Assembly (NCBI GenBank): GCA_017617525.1
Contig: JAFZWA010000062.1
Span: 1 to 49,333, forward strand
From: Clostridiales bacterium
Lineage (GTDB): Bacteria; Bacillota; Clostridia; Saccharofermentanales; Saccharofermentanaceae
DNA length: 49,333 nt
Direction of reading: 5' to 3'
Part shown: piece after piece, positions 26,125-35,854 of the stretch
Position numbering within the stretch: the stretch's first letter is position 1
Layout of the letters: each line of letters opens with the position of its first letter
Made by a program: the position numbers and the translations under genes
The notes under the pieces: model-generated
Told to the model about the DNA's origin: nothing
The model's input: only the letters and a program-made list of their open reading frames with translations
The model's database searches: none

Positions 26125-27039
26125 ATGGCAGGATTTGGGATTCTCAAAAGAGTAGCAGAAGAAAACAGAAAGTTTTTTATGAAGAACTGCATCCAGTTTG
26201 ACTCCCCGCGTCTTCAAAGCGAGACATATCCGGACGGTGTCAAAGTCGAGTCCGACATCCCTTATATCGAAGGCGAAAATGTCGTGACACCGAGCTACGA
26301 CGAAGGCCTCTGTTCTTCCCTTCGACTTCTCGATATCTACACTCCCGAGAACGCAAAAGCCGACGAGCTTTTCCTTCTGATCCACGGCGGTGCTTTTGTA
26401 TACGGATGCAAAGAACTGGACAAATGCTTCGGTATGCATCTTGCCAAAAAGTCGGGGATCACGGTTGCCAACATCAACTACCGACTCCTTCCGACGACTG
26501 ACCTCAAGGGCGTTCTGAGCGACGTTTTCGCGGCGATCACTTTCATGAGTAAAAAGGGCTTTTCGAAGATCCATACGATCGGCGATTCCGCGGGCGGTTA
26601 CCTCTGTCTCATCGCAGCGATCCTTATGAATTCCAAGCAGATGCGCGATGAGTGCGGTCTTTCCGATTTTGATGCAGACGTTACCTGCCCGAGCACCAGC
26701 CCGATCTGCGGTGACCATCTCGAGAGCCCGAGACAGTTTGCAGGTATCTTCTTCGACCCGGAGAAAGAGATGCCTTCTTACATCTACGATCTCGGCGATG
26801 CCGTTGAAAAGTTCGGCTGCCCGCCGGTCGTTCTTACCACCGGTGACCAGGACATGATGCTCAAGCAAAACGATCACCTCTACAAGAGACTGAAGAAGAT
26901 GGGGATCCCGGTCGAGTACTACTGCGCGGAAACAACAGAGGAAGAACGCCCGATGCATCACGTTTACGCGATTGCGCATCCGGAGTGGCCGGAAGGCGTG
27001 AAGACGATCGATATGACGATCGAAAACGCGAAGAGATGA
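26125..27039 (+). CDS. Alpha/beta hydrolase, HSL-type esterase
   Basis: 304 residues. HGGAFVYG is the oxyanion-hole motif of the hormone-sensitive-lipase family, GDSAGG holds the nucleophile Ser, TGDQDMM gives the likely Asp and MHHVYAI the His. It probably hydrolyses short-chain esters or carries out a similar cytoplasmic reaction. The ATG at 26125 has GGGAGG 8 bases upstream; the open frame before it has no ribosome site. A GC-rich hairpin follows at 27069-27102. Confidence 0.88.
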   Translation: MAGFGILKRVAEENRKFFMKNCIQFDSPRLQSETYPDGVKVESDIPYIEGENVVTPSYDEGLCSSLRLLDIYTPENAKADELFLLIHGGAFVYGCKELDKCFGMHLAKKSGITVANINYRLLPTTDLKGVLSDVFAAITFMSKKGFSKIHTIGDSAGGYLCLIAAILMNSKQMRDECGLSDFDADVTCPSTSPICGDHLESPRQFAGIFFDPEKEMPSYIYDLGDAVEKFGCPPVVLTTGDQDMMLKQNDHLYKRLKKMGIPVEYYCAETTEEERPMHHVYAIAHPEWPEGVKTIDMTIENAKR

Positions 27040-27068
27040 TCTACACCTGACAACTAAACAAAGAAAAT

Positions 27069-27102
27069 GAAGAGGCGTCCCGGATCTCCGAGGCGCCTCT
27101 TC
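27069..27102 (+). terminator. Hairpin after the esterase gene
   Basis: GAAGAGGCG (27069-27077) pairs with CGCCTCTTC (27094-27102). No U-run follows, so this is a weak terminator or an mRNA-end hairpin. Confidence 0.55.
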
Positions 27103-27161
27103 CACTCAAAGAAGGTAAAACTATGAAACAATGACAACATTCAACAAACCTATTTCGTCCT

Positions 27162-27509
27162 TCAAGCGGTCAGGACCGGCTGCGGAGCCCTTCTGACAAC
27201 CGTTCTGCCCTGATCATTTCTTCGTATCGGCTTTCGGTTCGGACTGTATCCGTACCCCATCACGCTCGCCGATCCATATCCCTTTCTCACCCCATACGGT
27301 GAGTCGTATCCATATCCCAGGTTATTTGTCGGGCGCATGTTGCTCGCTCTTCTATACTGCGCCTGCATCTGCTCTCTTTTTCTGAGTTCGGCATTTCTTC
27401 TCGCCGCTCTCTTCATCTGTCTTTTTCTCGCCTGTGCTTCCTTCGTCATATCTCTGGATGCTTTCATCAGAAAGATCACTCCTGCTAAAAATACCAACAC
27501 ACTCCACAT
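27162..27509 (-). CDS. Small membrane protein with basic, Tyr/Gly-rich tail
   Basis: 115 residues. One membrane segment (MWSVLVFLAGVIFL, about 2-17) is followed by a strongly basic coiled stretch (KEAQARKRQMKRAARRNAELRKREQ) and a tail with repeated GYGY. I do not recognise the family. The ATG at 27509 follows GAGGG by 8 bases; the longer frame to 27629 runs through the rubrerythrin terminator and is rejected. Confidence 0.55.
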   Translation of the reverse strand: MWSVLVFLAGVIFLMKASRDMTKEAQARKRQMKRAARRNAELRKREQMQAQYRRASNMRPTNNLGYGYDSPYGVRKGYGSASVMGYGYSPNRKPIRRNDQGRTVVRRAPQPVLTA

Positions 27510-27584
27510 ACTTGCTTCCCTCACTTTACTTGCCTCAGCCTTCGTCTTGCCGGCTTCGTTTCTCTTATCTTGACTACATGATAC

Positions 27585-27615
27585 AAAAAGTGCTGTCCGA
27601 TTAATCGGACAGCAC
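27585..27615 (-). terminator. Terminator of the rubrerythrin gene
   Basis: A perfect palindrome at 27590-27615 (11-bp arms beginning GTGCTGTCCGA around TTAA), followed on the minus strand by TTTTT. Confidence 0.88.
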
Positions 27616-27697
27616 CAGAAGCGTTTCAAAAGGTATTCTGTTATTCTGAGAGCGCCTGTTTTCAGCGCTTTTAGCCATTTTCACTCATTTATTCGGA

Positions 27698-28243
27698 TCA
27701 ATAGTTATCTGCGTTGATCTCGAAGTAGGACTGCGGGTGGTTGCAGGTCGGGCAAACGTCCGGAGCCTTTGTGCCGACTACGATATGACCGCAGTTTCTG
27801 CACTCCCAGACCTTCACTTCGCTCTTCTCGAATACCTGCGCAGTCTCGATGTTCTTCAGAAGCGCGCGATAACGCTCTTCGTGGTGCTTTTCGATCGCAG
27901 CTACGAGGCGGAATTTCTTGGCGAGTTCCGGGAAGCCCTCTTCCTCAGCGGTCTTGGCAAAGCCCTCGTACATGTCGGTCCACTCATAGTTCTCACCGTC
28001 TGCGGCTGCAGCCAGATTTGCCTTTGTGTCGCCAATGCCCTTGAGCTCTTTGAACCACATCTTCGCGTGTTCTTTCTCGTTTTCCGCCGTCTTCAGGAAA
28101 AGCGCCGACATCTGCTCGTAGCCTTCCTTCTTTGCAACGGATGCGAAGTATGTATATTTGTTTCTTGCCTGAGATTCACCTGCAAAAGCAGCCTCAAGGT
28201 TCTTTTCGGTCTGTGTGCCGGAATACGGATTCGGATTTGCCAT
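27698..28243 (-). CDS. Rubrerythrin
   Basis: 181 residues. An N-terminal ferritin-like diiron domain ([35 protein letters not shown]) is joined to a C-terminal rubredoxin-type iron site (CRNCG and CPTCNHP). It reduces peroxide in anaerobes. The ATG at 28243 is set by GAGGTGG; the GTG at 28252 lies inside that ribosome site. It is transcribed alone, with its own terminator. Confidence 0.96.
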   Translation of the reverse strand: MANPNPYSGTQTEKNLEAAFAGESQARNKYTYFASVAKKEGYEQMSALFLKTAENEKEHAKMWFKELKGIGDTKANLAAAADGENYEWTDMYEGFAKTAEEEGFPELAKKFRLVAAIEKHHEERYRALLKNIETAQVFEKSEVKVWECRNCGHIVVGTKAPDVCPTCNHPQSYFEINADNY

Positions 28244-28365
28244 AGTTGCCACCTCTTTCTACTCTGTTTGGTTCTTGATTTCGCGCGGTTCTTATGGAAA
28301 AGAACCTATACTCGTATTATAGTGCTTTTCGCGAAGAGAAGATAGCAATATTTTGTCGTCGGCTA

Positions 28366-29760
28366 TTAATTCTCCATTTTCCAGATCGCGCAGGAATAAG
28401 GCGGCAGAACAGAGCCTCCGCCGAAGTCGTGGATGTTTCCCGTAAGAAGGTCGACCGCCTGTCCGCAGCCTGCGTCAAAGTGCGCGGTGTATTCGTAGTC
28501 ACCGGCATTGATCGCAACGAGCACACGCTCGTAATTCTTGCCATCTCTGCATCCTTCGGCGCTTTCGCCTTCCCAGCGGCGCTCGAAAATGCACTGCTGA
28601 TTGGTGAGAACTACGGAGCGGAAAGAACCGTAATTCAGCGCGGGGCTACTTGCCTTGATCTCTGCTAACTTGGCAATATGCGCGGTGAGATCCGTCCATT
28701 CGGGCTTATCGAAGCAAGGTCGCAATGCCGGATCGCCATCTTCTTTTCTTGCCTTTTCGCCCCACTCGGAACCGTAGTAAACGCACGGGAATCCGGGCAT
28801 GCCGAACGCCAGCGTGTAGATGAGCGGCAGATGCGCGGGATTATTGAGGTTCGAAGCGATACGTGTCACATCGTGATTATCTACGAAACTCATGAGGTGC
28901 AGGCCTCGAAACCAGCTCCAGTTTTCGGGACCGAACTGCTGGATCAATGTGTGGATGACCTCAAACATATTCATGCAGTTGAAGCTGCTGAAAAGTCCCT
29001 TGTAGCAGGCATAATTCGTGCAGGAATGACACATCTCGCCGTTGACCCACATCTTATAGTCGCCATGGAGGAGCTCGCCGAGAAGCAGGAATTCGGGCTT
29101 CAGGGAGTCCGTAAAGCTTCTCAGTCTCTTCAGGAAATCCCGATCCAGGCAGTATGCGACATCGAGTCTTAATCCATCGATATCAAAGTAATCGACCCAG
29201 TAGCGGATCTTATCGAAGATGTGGCCTATGACGGCGTCGTTTCGAAGGTTGAGTTTGACAAGGTCGAAACAGCCTTCCCAGCCTTCGTACCAGAAGCCAT
29301 CATTGTAATTGGAATTGCCGTCAAAAGAAATGTGGAACCAGTCCTTATACGGCGAGTCCCACTTCTTTTCCTGTACATCGTGAAAGGCCCAAAAGCCCCT
29401 GCCGACGTGGTTGAAAACGCCATCGAGGACGACTCGGATGCCGGCCTTGTGAAGTTTTTCGACGACTTCCTTGAAATCTTTATTCGTGCCGAGACGGCGG
29501 TCGATCAAACCGTAGTCTCTGGTGTTATAGCCGTGTGTATCCGATTCGAAGACCGGAGAGAAATACACGGCGTTGATGCCGAGTTTTTGAAGGTGCGGGA
29601 TCCAGTCGATCACCTTTTTGATCGGAGCTTCGGGAGTGGTGCTTTTCGCGCAGGATACTGCTACACCCTGCTCGTTATACTCTGCCGGCGCATTTTCGAA
29701 GGGCGCGCCAACAAAACCCAGCGGGTATATCTGATAAAAAACGGATTCTTCAAACCACAT
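28366..29760 (-). CDS. GH13 alpha-amylase-family glycosidase
   Basis: 464 residues, no signal peptide, so cytoplasmic. The four GH13 regions are clear: DGVFNHVG, GLRLDVAY (nucleophile Asp), LLGELLHGDY (acid Glu) and FVDNHDV (Asp). The short length and lack of extra domains suit a maltodextrin-type glucosidase or cyclomaltodextrinase-like enzyme acting on imported oligosaccharides; the exact linkage cannot be read. The gene begins 3 bases after the flavin-oxidase gene, which suggests co-transcription. Confidence 0.93.
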   Translation of the reverse strand: MWFEESVFYQIYPLGFVGAPFENAPAEYNEQGVAVSCAKSTTPEAPIKKVIDWIPHLQKLGINAVYFSPVFESDTHGYNTRDYGLIDRRLGTNKDFKEVVEKLHKAGIRVVLDGVFNHVGRGFWAFHDVQEKKWDSPYKDWFHISFDGNSNYNDGFWYEGWEGCFDLVKLNLRNDAVIGHIFDKIRYWVDYFDIDGLRLDVAYCLDRDFLKRLRSFTDSLKPEFLLLGELLHGDYKMWVNGEMCHSCTNYACYKGLFSSFNCMNMFEVIHTLIQQFGPENWSWFRGLHLMSFVDNHDVTRIASNLNNPAHLPLIYTLAFGMPGFPCVYYGSEWGEKARKEDGDPALRPCFDKPEWTDLTAHIAKLAEIKASSPALNYGSFRSVVLTNQQCIFERRWEGESAEGCRDGKNYERVLVAINAGDYEYTAHFDAGCGQAVDLLTGNIHDFGGGSVLPPYSCAIWKMEN

Positions 29761-29763
29761 GAA

Positions 29764-30165
29764 TCAGAACGTCTCGACTTCCGGTGCTTTTGTAAAAGAA
29801 GAGTATGTCGCCGTAGCGTTCTGCAGGTAGAATACCTCGGTGTTTCCGTCGTCTTCGTTGTACATCGCGCGAAGCTGTGGATATGCGTCGAGCATCGCGG
29901 TCTTCGGCTCGCGGCGGTCGTCAGCGATCAGTTCGCATGCGATTCGGATCCACTCGCCGTTTACGAACGCGCAGATCTCCGCCTTCGGATTGGTGTGAAG
30001 CTGCTTGGATGTCGGCTTAACCTTGCCGGTCTGGATATAAAGCTTGCCTTCAAAGATATTCGCGGTGCCGAACGGGCGTACGCGCGGCTGGTCGCCTTCA
30101 ACAGTTGCGAGGTAGTAAGTACCTGCGTCTTTTAAGAATTTTTCTGCTCTTTCAATACTGCTCAT
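29764..30165 (-). CDS. Pyridoxamine-phosphate-oxidase-like flavin-binding protein
   Basis: 133 residues of the split-barrel fold. TYYLATVEGDQPRVRPFGTA, LYIQTGKVKPTSKQL and CAFVNGEWIRIACEL are typical of small FMN-binding oxidoreductases of this class in clostridia. The substrate is unknown. The ATG at 30165 has AGGAG 8 bases upstream; the ATG two codons earlier is too close to it. Confidence 0.82.
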   Translation of the reverse strand: MSSIERAEKFLKDAGTYYLATVEGDQPRVRPFGTANIFEGKLYIQTGKVKPTSKQLHTNPKAEICAFVNGEWIRIACELIADDRREPKTAMLDAYPQLRAMYNEDDGNTEVFYLQNATATYSSFTKAPEVETF

Positions 30166-30421
30166 AGTCATTTCTCCTGCATTTAGTAGGATTTGCGGTG
30201 CTTTTCCCATCGGAAAGTATTTCCGCCTTTCCCTTAATGTTACCTTTCTGAAAGAATCAAATCAAGGCTACGGGTCTATACTTATTGTATCTTCCTTCCG
30301 ATTCCGCATGTTTGTTATCATGGACTTGGAAAAAGGAAGGCGTGAGATCCGAGGTGTTTTCGGTTTCCGGAAGGATCTCGCAAAGGGCCGCATTAACAGC
30401 GCGGCAGAAAGAGGTGTAGTA

Positions 30422-31102
30422 ATGGTGCAAGTCGTGATATTTGACATGTTTGAGACGCTGGTGACTCTTTTCACCGGGAAAACGTACTTCGGCGAAGATG
30501 CCGCCACAGATATGGGGATCGATCCCGTGACCTACCGAAAAGCATGGCACGAAACCGAAGCCGACCGCTCGACAGGCAAACTCACGATGAAGGAAGGCAT
30601 CGCCAAGACCTTAAAGTCTCTGGGCATCTATTCCGAAGGCAAAGTGGAACTCATCGCCTCGAAAAGAATTGCCGCTCTGAAAGACACTTTCAACTCGATC
30701 CCGGATGACTCGGTAAAGCTTCTCGAAGAACTGAAAAAGCGCGGCATCAAGATCGGTCTTATGACCAATACCTTCGACGATGAGCGTGATCTCATTCGAG
30801 CCTGCAAACTCTTCCCCTTCTTCGATGCCGTTCGCATCTCCTATGAACAAGGGATCCAGAAACCGGATCCCCGATTGTATCAGTCGATCATGGATGAATT
30901 CGGCGTTACCGCCGACCAGTGCCTTTTCGTCGGTGACGGCGGCTCGCGAGAGCTCTATGCCGCCAGAGATATCGGCATGAAGGCGGTCCAGTGCTCCTGG
31001 TTCAGACCTCTGGCCTTTGAGCCGCACATCCCCTGCCCGGTGCTTCCGGAGTTCCCGCAGGTCATGAATCAGCTTGACATTTTAGAGTATCTGGATTCCT
31101 GA
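30422..31102 (+). CDS. HAD-superfamily hydrolase
   Basis: 226 residues. Motif I FDMFETLV carries the nucleophile Asp (with Phe at the usual second Asp position, as in haloacid-dehalogenase-type members), motif II MTNTFDD, motif III Lys in KPDPRLY and motif IV FVGDGGSRE. It is a probable small phosphatase or dehalogenase; the substrate is unknown. The ATG at 30422 follows AGAGGTG; the longer frame starting at 30308 lacks a ribosome site and reads through the 5' region. Confidence 0.85.
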   Translation: MVQVVIFDMFETLVTLFTGKTYFGEDAATDMGIDPVTYRKAWHETEADRSTGKLTMKEGIAKTLKSLGIYSEGKVELIASKRIAALKDTFNSIPDDSVKLLEELKKRGIKIGLMTNTFDDERDLIRACKLFPFFDAVRISYEQGIQKPDPRLYQSIMDEFGVTADQCLFVGDGGSRELYAARDIGMKAVQCSWFRPLAFEPHIPCPVLPEFPQVMNQLDILEYLDS

Positions 31103-31103
31103 T

Positions 31104-31853
31104 TTATTCTTCCCAGATATATTCGCCGGAGTAGTAGATCGCGACATCGAAGACTTTGCTTTCTCCTTCTGCCTGAGAGAGGAGATAGACACCCGGTCTT
31201 TCCGCGTCATTGTAGATGTTAGAAGGAACTTCGTGGCTTCTGGTCGATCCGTTATCGTCGAGGATAAGATAATACACCGTAGATGTATGCTTATCCCCGT
31301 CGCTGTCTGTCGTTACTTTCTCTTCCGTCTTTCTGTTAACAACGTTGATCTGATAGAGCTTTATCGTCTCCTGACCAGGCTCGGGCGGCATATTTCTTGC
31401 GATCAATTTTCTAAAGACGATCGAACCGCCGATCAGGACCGGTATGAGTATGGCTACGGAGATGATGCTGCGAAGCTTTATGCCGCGGCCCTTCGAAATA
31501 CCCATGATCGAATCAGACAAGCTCGTGATGATAACGATTGCCGCGAAGACAATACCGAAGACCAGAATCACATTCTTAAAGAGCGTACCGCCGGACTTTT
31601 TGGTGGCGTAGAATTTCTTATAATCTTTGGCAAGAAGGTTCTTCGTAACGATCGTCTTTCCGGTCTTAGGATCGACATTGTCTTCACCGAGTTCCTTATA
31701 CTCGGCCTCGATCCTTTCTTTTTCTTTTTCGAGATCTTTCGAGGAATCCTTGATCGCATTGTAGATAAAGAGTCCGGCAATGGCCAGGGCAGCGATACAA
31801 AGGACTGCGGTGATGATAGGAACGATGATCTTAACGAGTTTACTGTTACCCAT
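31104..31853 (-). CDS. Membrane protein of unknown function
   Basis: 249 residues. Hydrophobic segments lie at about 8-30, 91-111 and 127-147, with a Lys/Glu-rich helical stretch between the first two. A C-terminal soluble domain (YLILDDNGSTRSHEVPSNIYN) looks like a small beta barrel. I do not recognise the family. It is convergent with the HAD gene and divergent from the acyltransferase operon. Confidence 0.65.
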   Translation of the reverse strand: MGNSKLVKIIVPIITAVLCIAALAIAGLFIYNAIKDSSKDLEKEKERIEAEYKELGEDNVDPKTGKTIVTKNLLAKDYKKFYATKKSGGTLFKNVILVFGIVFAAIVIITSLSDSIMGISKGRGIKLRSIISVAILIPVLIGGSIVFRKLIARNMPPEPGQETIKLYQINVVNRKTEEKVTTDSDGDKHTSTVYYLILDDNGSTRSHEVPSNIYNDAERPGVYLLSQAEGESKVFDVAIYYSGEYIWEE

Positions 31854-31927
31854 AGAAGCCTCCCGAATGCGTCATAACATTGATATTTTACAACATAATC
31901 CTGAATGATTTCAAAAAGACCGCATGC

Positions 31928-32095
31928 TATAATTAGCCTACAATGAGGAAGTATCGTGATTTTTCCGCTGCATGGGGTGCAAGGCACGGGAATCAAAACC
32001 ACGATAAAGGCTTCAGGGGTGGAGCTTTCCCTCGAAGATAATAGTATGCGTGTTCCAATGACGGATAAGGCGCGACAGGTATGGAGTAAATAGAT
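31928..32095 (+). other. Structured leader in front of the MBOAT gene
   Basis: TATAAT at 31928-31933 with a preceding TGC forms an extended -10. The 155-base leader can fold: TATCGTG (31952-31958) with CACGATA (32000-32006) closes an inner TGCA hairpin, and CTTC..GGG pairs with CCC..GAAG (32011-32037). A 15-codon ORF (MRVPMTDKARQVWSK) ends just before the MBOAT start. It matches no riboswitch that I know. Confidence 0.4.
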
Positions 32096-33523
32096 ATGTC
32101 ATTTACCGAATTGACATTTGTGTTTGTTCTGCTTCCTTTGACTGTCATTTTCGCAATGGCGCTGAAGTGGCTGAAAAACGAAAAGGTGCGGAACGCAATC
32201 ATTTTGGTCTTAAGTCTCGGTGTTTTCGCTTACACCAGCTGGAAAGCCGTTGCTGTTTTTGCGGTCTTCCTTGTTCTTGTTTATCTTCTCGGACATCTCG
32301 TCTATGCGGGAAGAAATGACGAAAAGGAAAGAAAAAAGTGGATGGTCGTCGCCGTTTCCTTCCTTGTCCTGACACTCGTTTACTGCAAGTATGTACCTGC
32401 GCTCCTTAAGTGGTGGAATGGTCTCGACATCTTTAAGATCAACTATTTCAGCATCATATCGATCGCGGGCATATCGTTTATCGTATTCAGCGCGATCTCT
32501 TATATCGTCGATATTCGAAGAGGAAGCGCGACACCGGGTTCTTTTATCGATGCGGCGCTTTTCATCTCCTTTTTCCCGAAGTTCATTTCCGGCCCGATCG
32601 TTCTTTGGAAAGACTTTCAGAAAGAACTGAAAAAGACGCGTTACAGCGTGGAAAAGATCTCGGCGGGAATCAACCGCATCATCATCGGATATTCAAAAAA
32701 GGTCCTTATCGCTGACACTCTCGGCGCACATATCCAGTTCATCCAGAGTAAGACCTCCGGTGTTTATGACGCGAAAACGACCTGGATCATTGCCTTCGCT
32801 TACTTCTTCGAGATCTATTACGATTTTTCGGGATACTCGGATATCGCGATCGGGCTTTCAAATCTGTTCGGCTTTGACGTCAAGGAGAACTTTAACTTTC
32901 CTTACCTTTCCAGATCGATCACGGAATTCTGGCGCAGATGGCACATCTCTCTCGGCACATGGTTTAAAGAATATGTCTATATCCCGCTCGGCGGAAACAG
33001 AACCGGAAACGTATTCTTCAATCTGTTTGTCGTATTCCTTCTCACCGGCATCTGGCACGGCGCGAACTACACTTTCATCGTCTGGGGTCTTGCGCACGGC
33101 GCGGTGATGCTTTTCGAGCGCGCGGTAAAAGAAAAGACCTGGTTTAAGAAGATCCCTTCTGTGATCAAATGGTTCTTCACCGTCACTTTCGTATTCTTTG
33201 CCTGGATCATTTTCATGTCCCCGAACATCACGGCCGCAAAAGACCTTTGCGTTTCGATGTTCACGAAGCAGACGGCCGCTCTTAATTTCACATGGCGCTT
33301 CTTCCTGACGAAAAAGATCATGATCATCTTCGGCATCGCCGCCATCGGATCGATCCTCGGGCTTGTCGACGTTAAGTCGGGCTTCGGCAAAAAGATCCAC
33401 GCGCTTAAAGACAAGCCCGTCATAGTCTTCGCGAAAAGCATCTGTCTTTTAGCCCTTATGGTCCTGAACATCCTGTTCCTGGTCAACTCCAGCTACAGTC
33501 CGTTTATCTATATGCAGTTCTGA
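32096..33523 (+). CDS. MBOAT-family O-acyltransferase (AlgI/DltB-like)
   Basis: 475-residue polytopic membrane protein with about ten hydrophobic segments. Signature motifs are SITEFWRRWHISLGTWFKEYVY and GIWHGANYTFIVWGLAHG, containing the two conserved His of the family. It moves acyl (usually acetyl) groups across the membrane for attachment to a surface polymer. The next gene is its usual AlgJ/X-type partner. The polymer is not identifiable because no polymerase is in the window. Confidence 0.93.
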   Translation: MSFTELTFVFVLLPLTVIFAMALKWLKNEKVRNAIILVLSLGVFAYTSWKAVAVFAVFLVLVYLLGHLVYAGRNDEKERKKWMVVAVSFLVLTLVYCKYVPALLKWWNGLDIFKINYFSIISIAGISFIVFSAISYIVDIRRGSATPGSFIDAALFISFFPKFISGPIVLWKDFQKELKKTRYSVEKISAGINRIIIGYSKKVLIADTLGAHIQFIQSKTSGVYDAKTTWIIAFAYFFEIYYDFSGYSDIAIGLSNLFGFDVKENFNFPYLSRSITEFWRRWHISLGTWFKEYVYIPLGGNRTGNVFFNLFVVFLLTGIWHGANYTFIVWGLAHGAVMLFERAVKEKTWFKKIPSVIKWFFTVTFVFFAWIIFMSPNITAAKDLCVSMFTKQTAALNFTWRFFLTKKIMIIFGIAAIGSILGLVDVKSGFGKKIHALKDKPVIVFAKSICLLALMVLNILFLVNSSYSPFIYMQF

Positions 33524-33538
33524 GGAAAGGAGAAGATC

Positions 33539-35773
33539 ATGAAAAAAGTTCTTAATTATCTGTACATCGTTCTTTTCCTCGGACTTCTTCTGGTGCCGCT
33601 CATTAAGACCAACAGAAAGCCCTATTCGGTATCAGAGATCGATAACCGAGCGCTCGCCGAAGCGCCGGAATTCGGGCAGGAGAATTTTCCGGCAGCATTC
33701 GAGACGTACCTTAACGATCGTATCGGTTTCCGAAACGAGATGATCAATACCTATAACGTCATCAACGACATTCTTGCCGACGAGCTCACCCATCCGCTCT
33801 ACATCTACGGTAAGGACGGACAGGTATTTCTGAACATGACTCCGAACGTGACCTACAAGGAGTATCACGAGAAGTTCGCGCAGTTCGTTAAGAGCATGCA
33901 GGATTACTGTGAGGCACATGGTGTCGGCTTCTACTTCGCTTTTGAACCGGAAAAGATCTCCGTGCTCAGAGACTATCTCCCGGACGGCGTTAACTACGAA
34001 GACGCGTGGGTCGACCAGCTCATGGCAAAAATGGATGAGCTCGGTGTGAACTACATCGATAACAGAGATGTTCTTGTCGAAAAGAGCAAGACCGAGAAGG
34101 TCTTTGACGTGCAGTACGACGCGGGTCACTGGAATGACCTCGGCGCATTCTACGGCACGAACAATATCTTTAAACGCATCCATGAGGACTATCCGATCGT
34201 TACGGAGATGAGCGAGGACGAATTCGAGATCACGACCGAAGAAGCCGAATATCTCCCCGTTTCCCAGTTTGAAGTGAACGAGATGGTGCCGCGTTTTACG
34301 CTGAAGCAGGAGTGGACCGACGAAACTCTTTCCTATAACACGGGATTGAAGATCGACTCGAACCACAGTCATTTCCACTACTTCACCAACAATTACGAAA
34401 ATGCGGAGGAGCTTCCGAAGATGCTCTTCTTCCAGGGCAGCTACTACAATAACCGCCCGCAGTTCTTTGTCAGCAGAACGAGCGAAGATGTCGGCGTCCA
34501 TAACTACCAGAACGTCTTTGAACTGGACTACTATCTGAACGCGTTCGATCCGGACATCGTTGTTTTCGAAGTCGCCGAATACACCGTTCTCGATGCCTAT
34601 TTCAGTGAGTCCCGTCTTCTCAGTCCGGGCTGGAACCCGCCGGTTGTAGACATGCGAAACGAAGCTTCTTTCGAAGACCAGATCAACGCCTATCTTTCCA
34701 ATGCTGTCACCATGTACGAAAAGGACCTTTTCGTTTTAGAGTACGATGAACTGGAAAAGCTCTACCTTTATTCCGACGATCTTCGCACGGCCCAGTATCT
34801 GTACCTTTACACAGACGGTCGCGTACTCGACCTTTCCAGAGACGAAAACGGGTTCTTCGAAGCGATGGTCGATAAGGACACGGATCTTTCCGACGCGCTT
34901 CTGATCGTCGAAACATATGACGGAGAAAAGTTCGTTTATCCCATGAATGTAAGACAGGCCGACTTCCTTCAGGAGTTCGGGTTTGCCGGAACTTCCAACG
35001 CAAAGAAGGTCACCGATCCTTCCATTTTCAGAGATGAACTCGGCCGCTTAAATGAGCCTTTCGAGCTTAAGGCATCGGAAAAAGGAAAGTTCTTCGTCGC
35101 GTTCGGTATCGAGCTCTGGGACATTAATGCGACCAGAACGATCTCCACTCTCTGCATGACTTCTTCAGAAGGCGACATCAACACATCCTTCTCCTTCGGA
35201 TCACAGACGGGCTGGTACCGCCTTCGCTTAAGAGGCATTTCGGACAACACCGACGAGCACCTGGATTTCCCTGTATTCCTGAGATCCGGCGAATACTACT
35301 CGCTCTCCTGCATTCTGAATAAGATGTCCAAGGAGCAGATCGTATTCAGTGATTTCCGCGTAGTCGGTCCCGGCGGATACGGTCCCTACAAGGAAGATCT
35401 TCTCGGGAAGCTTACCTCAACGAGCGGCACGAGGATCGGAAGCGACGGCTCGATCGTCATGACCACGGATCTTGTGGACAACCGGTTCAACGCCGTCATA
35501 CTCATGACATTAAGTTCCGATGTTCCGGGACAATTCTCCATCGCGGCAAACGAGACCGGCACCGGAACGATGCACGGATATTACTGCCACACGATCGATT
35601 CCGGATCGTATCGCGTCATCTTAAAAGCCAACTCCAACAAGAGCGACGAGATGGTCGAATTCACCGCGGATCTTCAGCAGTATGCCCTCTACGAATACTC
35701 CTTCGAGATCGTATCTCAGGACAGCAAGCGCGTCGAGATCCGTAACCTTCAGTTCTATCAACTCTCCGACTAG
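33539..35773 (+). CDS. AlgJ/AlgX-like acetyltransferase (DHHW type) with C-terminal extension
   Basis: 744 residues, anchored by an N-terminal membrane segment (about 5-23). The SGNH-like catalytic domain (about 30-400) has the DxxHW signature in YDAGHWND and a probable Ser in FFQGSYYNN. The remaining 350 residues look like beta-sandwich modules that may hold the polymer. That is long compared with plain AlgJ/X proteins. It starts 15 bases after the MBOAT gene and should take acyl groups from it to the polymer outside the cell. Confidence 0.85.
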   Translation: MKKVLNYLYIVLFLGLLLVPLIKTNRKPYSVSEIDNRALAEAPEFGQENFPAAFETYLNDRIGFRNEMINTYNVINDILADELTHPLYIYGKDGQVFLNMTPNVTYKEYHEKFAQFVKSMQDYCEAHGVGFYFAFEPEKISVLRDYLPDGVNYEDAWVDQLMAKMDELGVNYIDNRDVLVEKSKTEKVFDVQYDAGHWNDLGAFYGTNNIFKRIHEDYPIVTEMSEDEFEITTEEAEYLPVSQFEVNEMVPRFTLKQEWTDETLSYNTGLKIDSNHSHFHYFTNNYENAEELPKMLFFQGSYYNNRPQFFVSRTSEDVGVHNYQNVFELDYYLNAFDPDIVVFEVAEYTVLDAYFSESRLLSPGWNPPVVDMRNEASFEDQINAYLSNAVTMYEKDLFVLEYDELEKLYLYSDDLRTAQYLYLYTDGRVLDLSRDENGFFEAMVDKDTDLSDALLIVETYDGEKFVYPMNVRQADFLQEFGFAGTSNAKKVTDPSIFRDELGRLNEPFELKASEKGKFFVAFGIELWDINATRTISTLCMTSSEGDINTSFSFGSQTGWYRLRLRGISDNTDEHLDFPVFLRSGEYYSLSCILNKMSKEQIVFSDFRVVGPGGYGPYKEDLLGKLTSTSGTRIGSDGSIVMTTDLVDNRFNAVILMTLSSDVPGQFSIAANETGTGTMHGYYCHTIDSGSYRVILKANSNKSDEMVEFTADLQQYALYEYSFEIVSQDSKRVEIRNLQFYQLSD

Positions 35774-35796
35774 TGCTTTTGCCGAAGAAAAGGTCT

Positions 35797-35804
35797 GCTA
35801 TAAT
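35797..35804 (+). promoter_or_regulatory. Extended -10 promoter before the SGNH gene
   Basis: GC-TATAAT (TATAAT at 35799-35804, preceded by TGC) lies about 50 bases before the start. The octamer GTGCTTTT occupies about the -35 position. It may give the SGNH-EEP pair transcription of its own. Confidence 0.5.
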
Positions 35805-35854
35805 GGGGACATAGAACGTCCGGCACGCCCGGATCACCCCTAAGGAGATGCTTC

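Noticed and set aside
26056-27105. 349-residue minus-strand open frame opposite the esterase
   Set aside because: The esterase frame has all catalytic motifs and a strong ribosome site; the opposite frame has neither.
27510-27629. N-terminal extension of the small basic membrane protein
   Set aside because: The extension would be encoded across the rubrerythrin terminator palindrome, while the ATG at 27509 has a good ribosome site.
31943-32041. 32-codon ORF just after the -10 box in the MBOAT leader
   Set aside because: It would be leaderless, with the ATG only about 3 bases from the predicted start, and no ribosome site; not supported.
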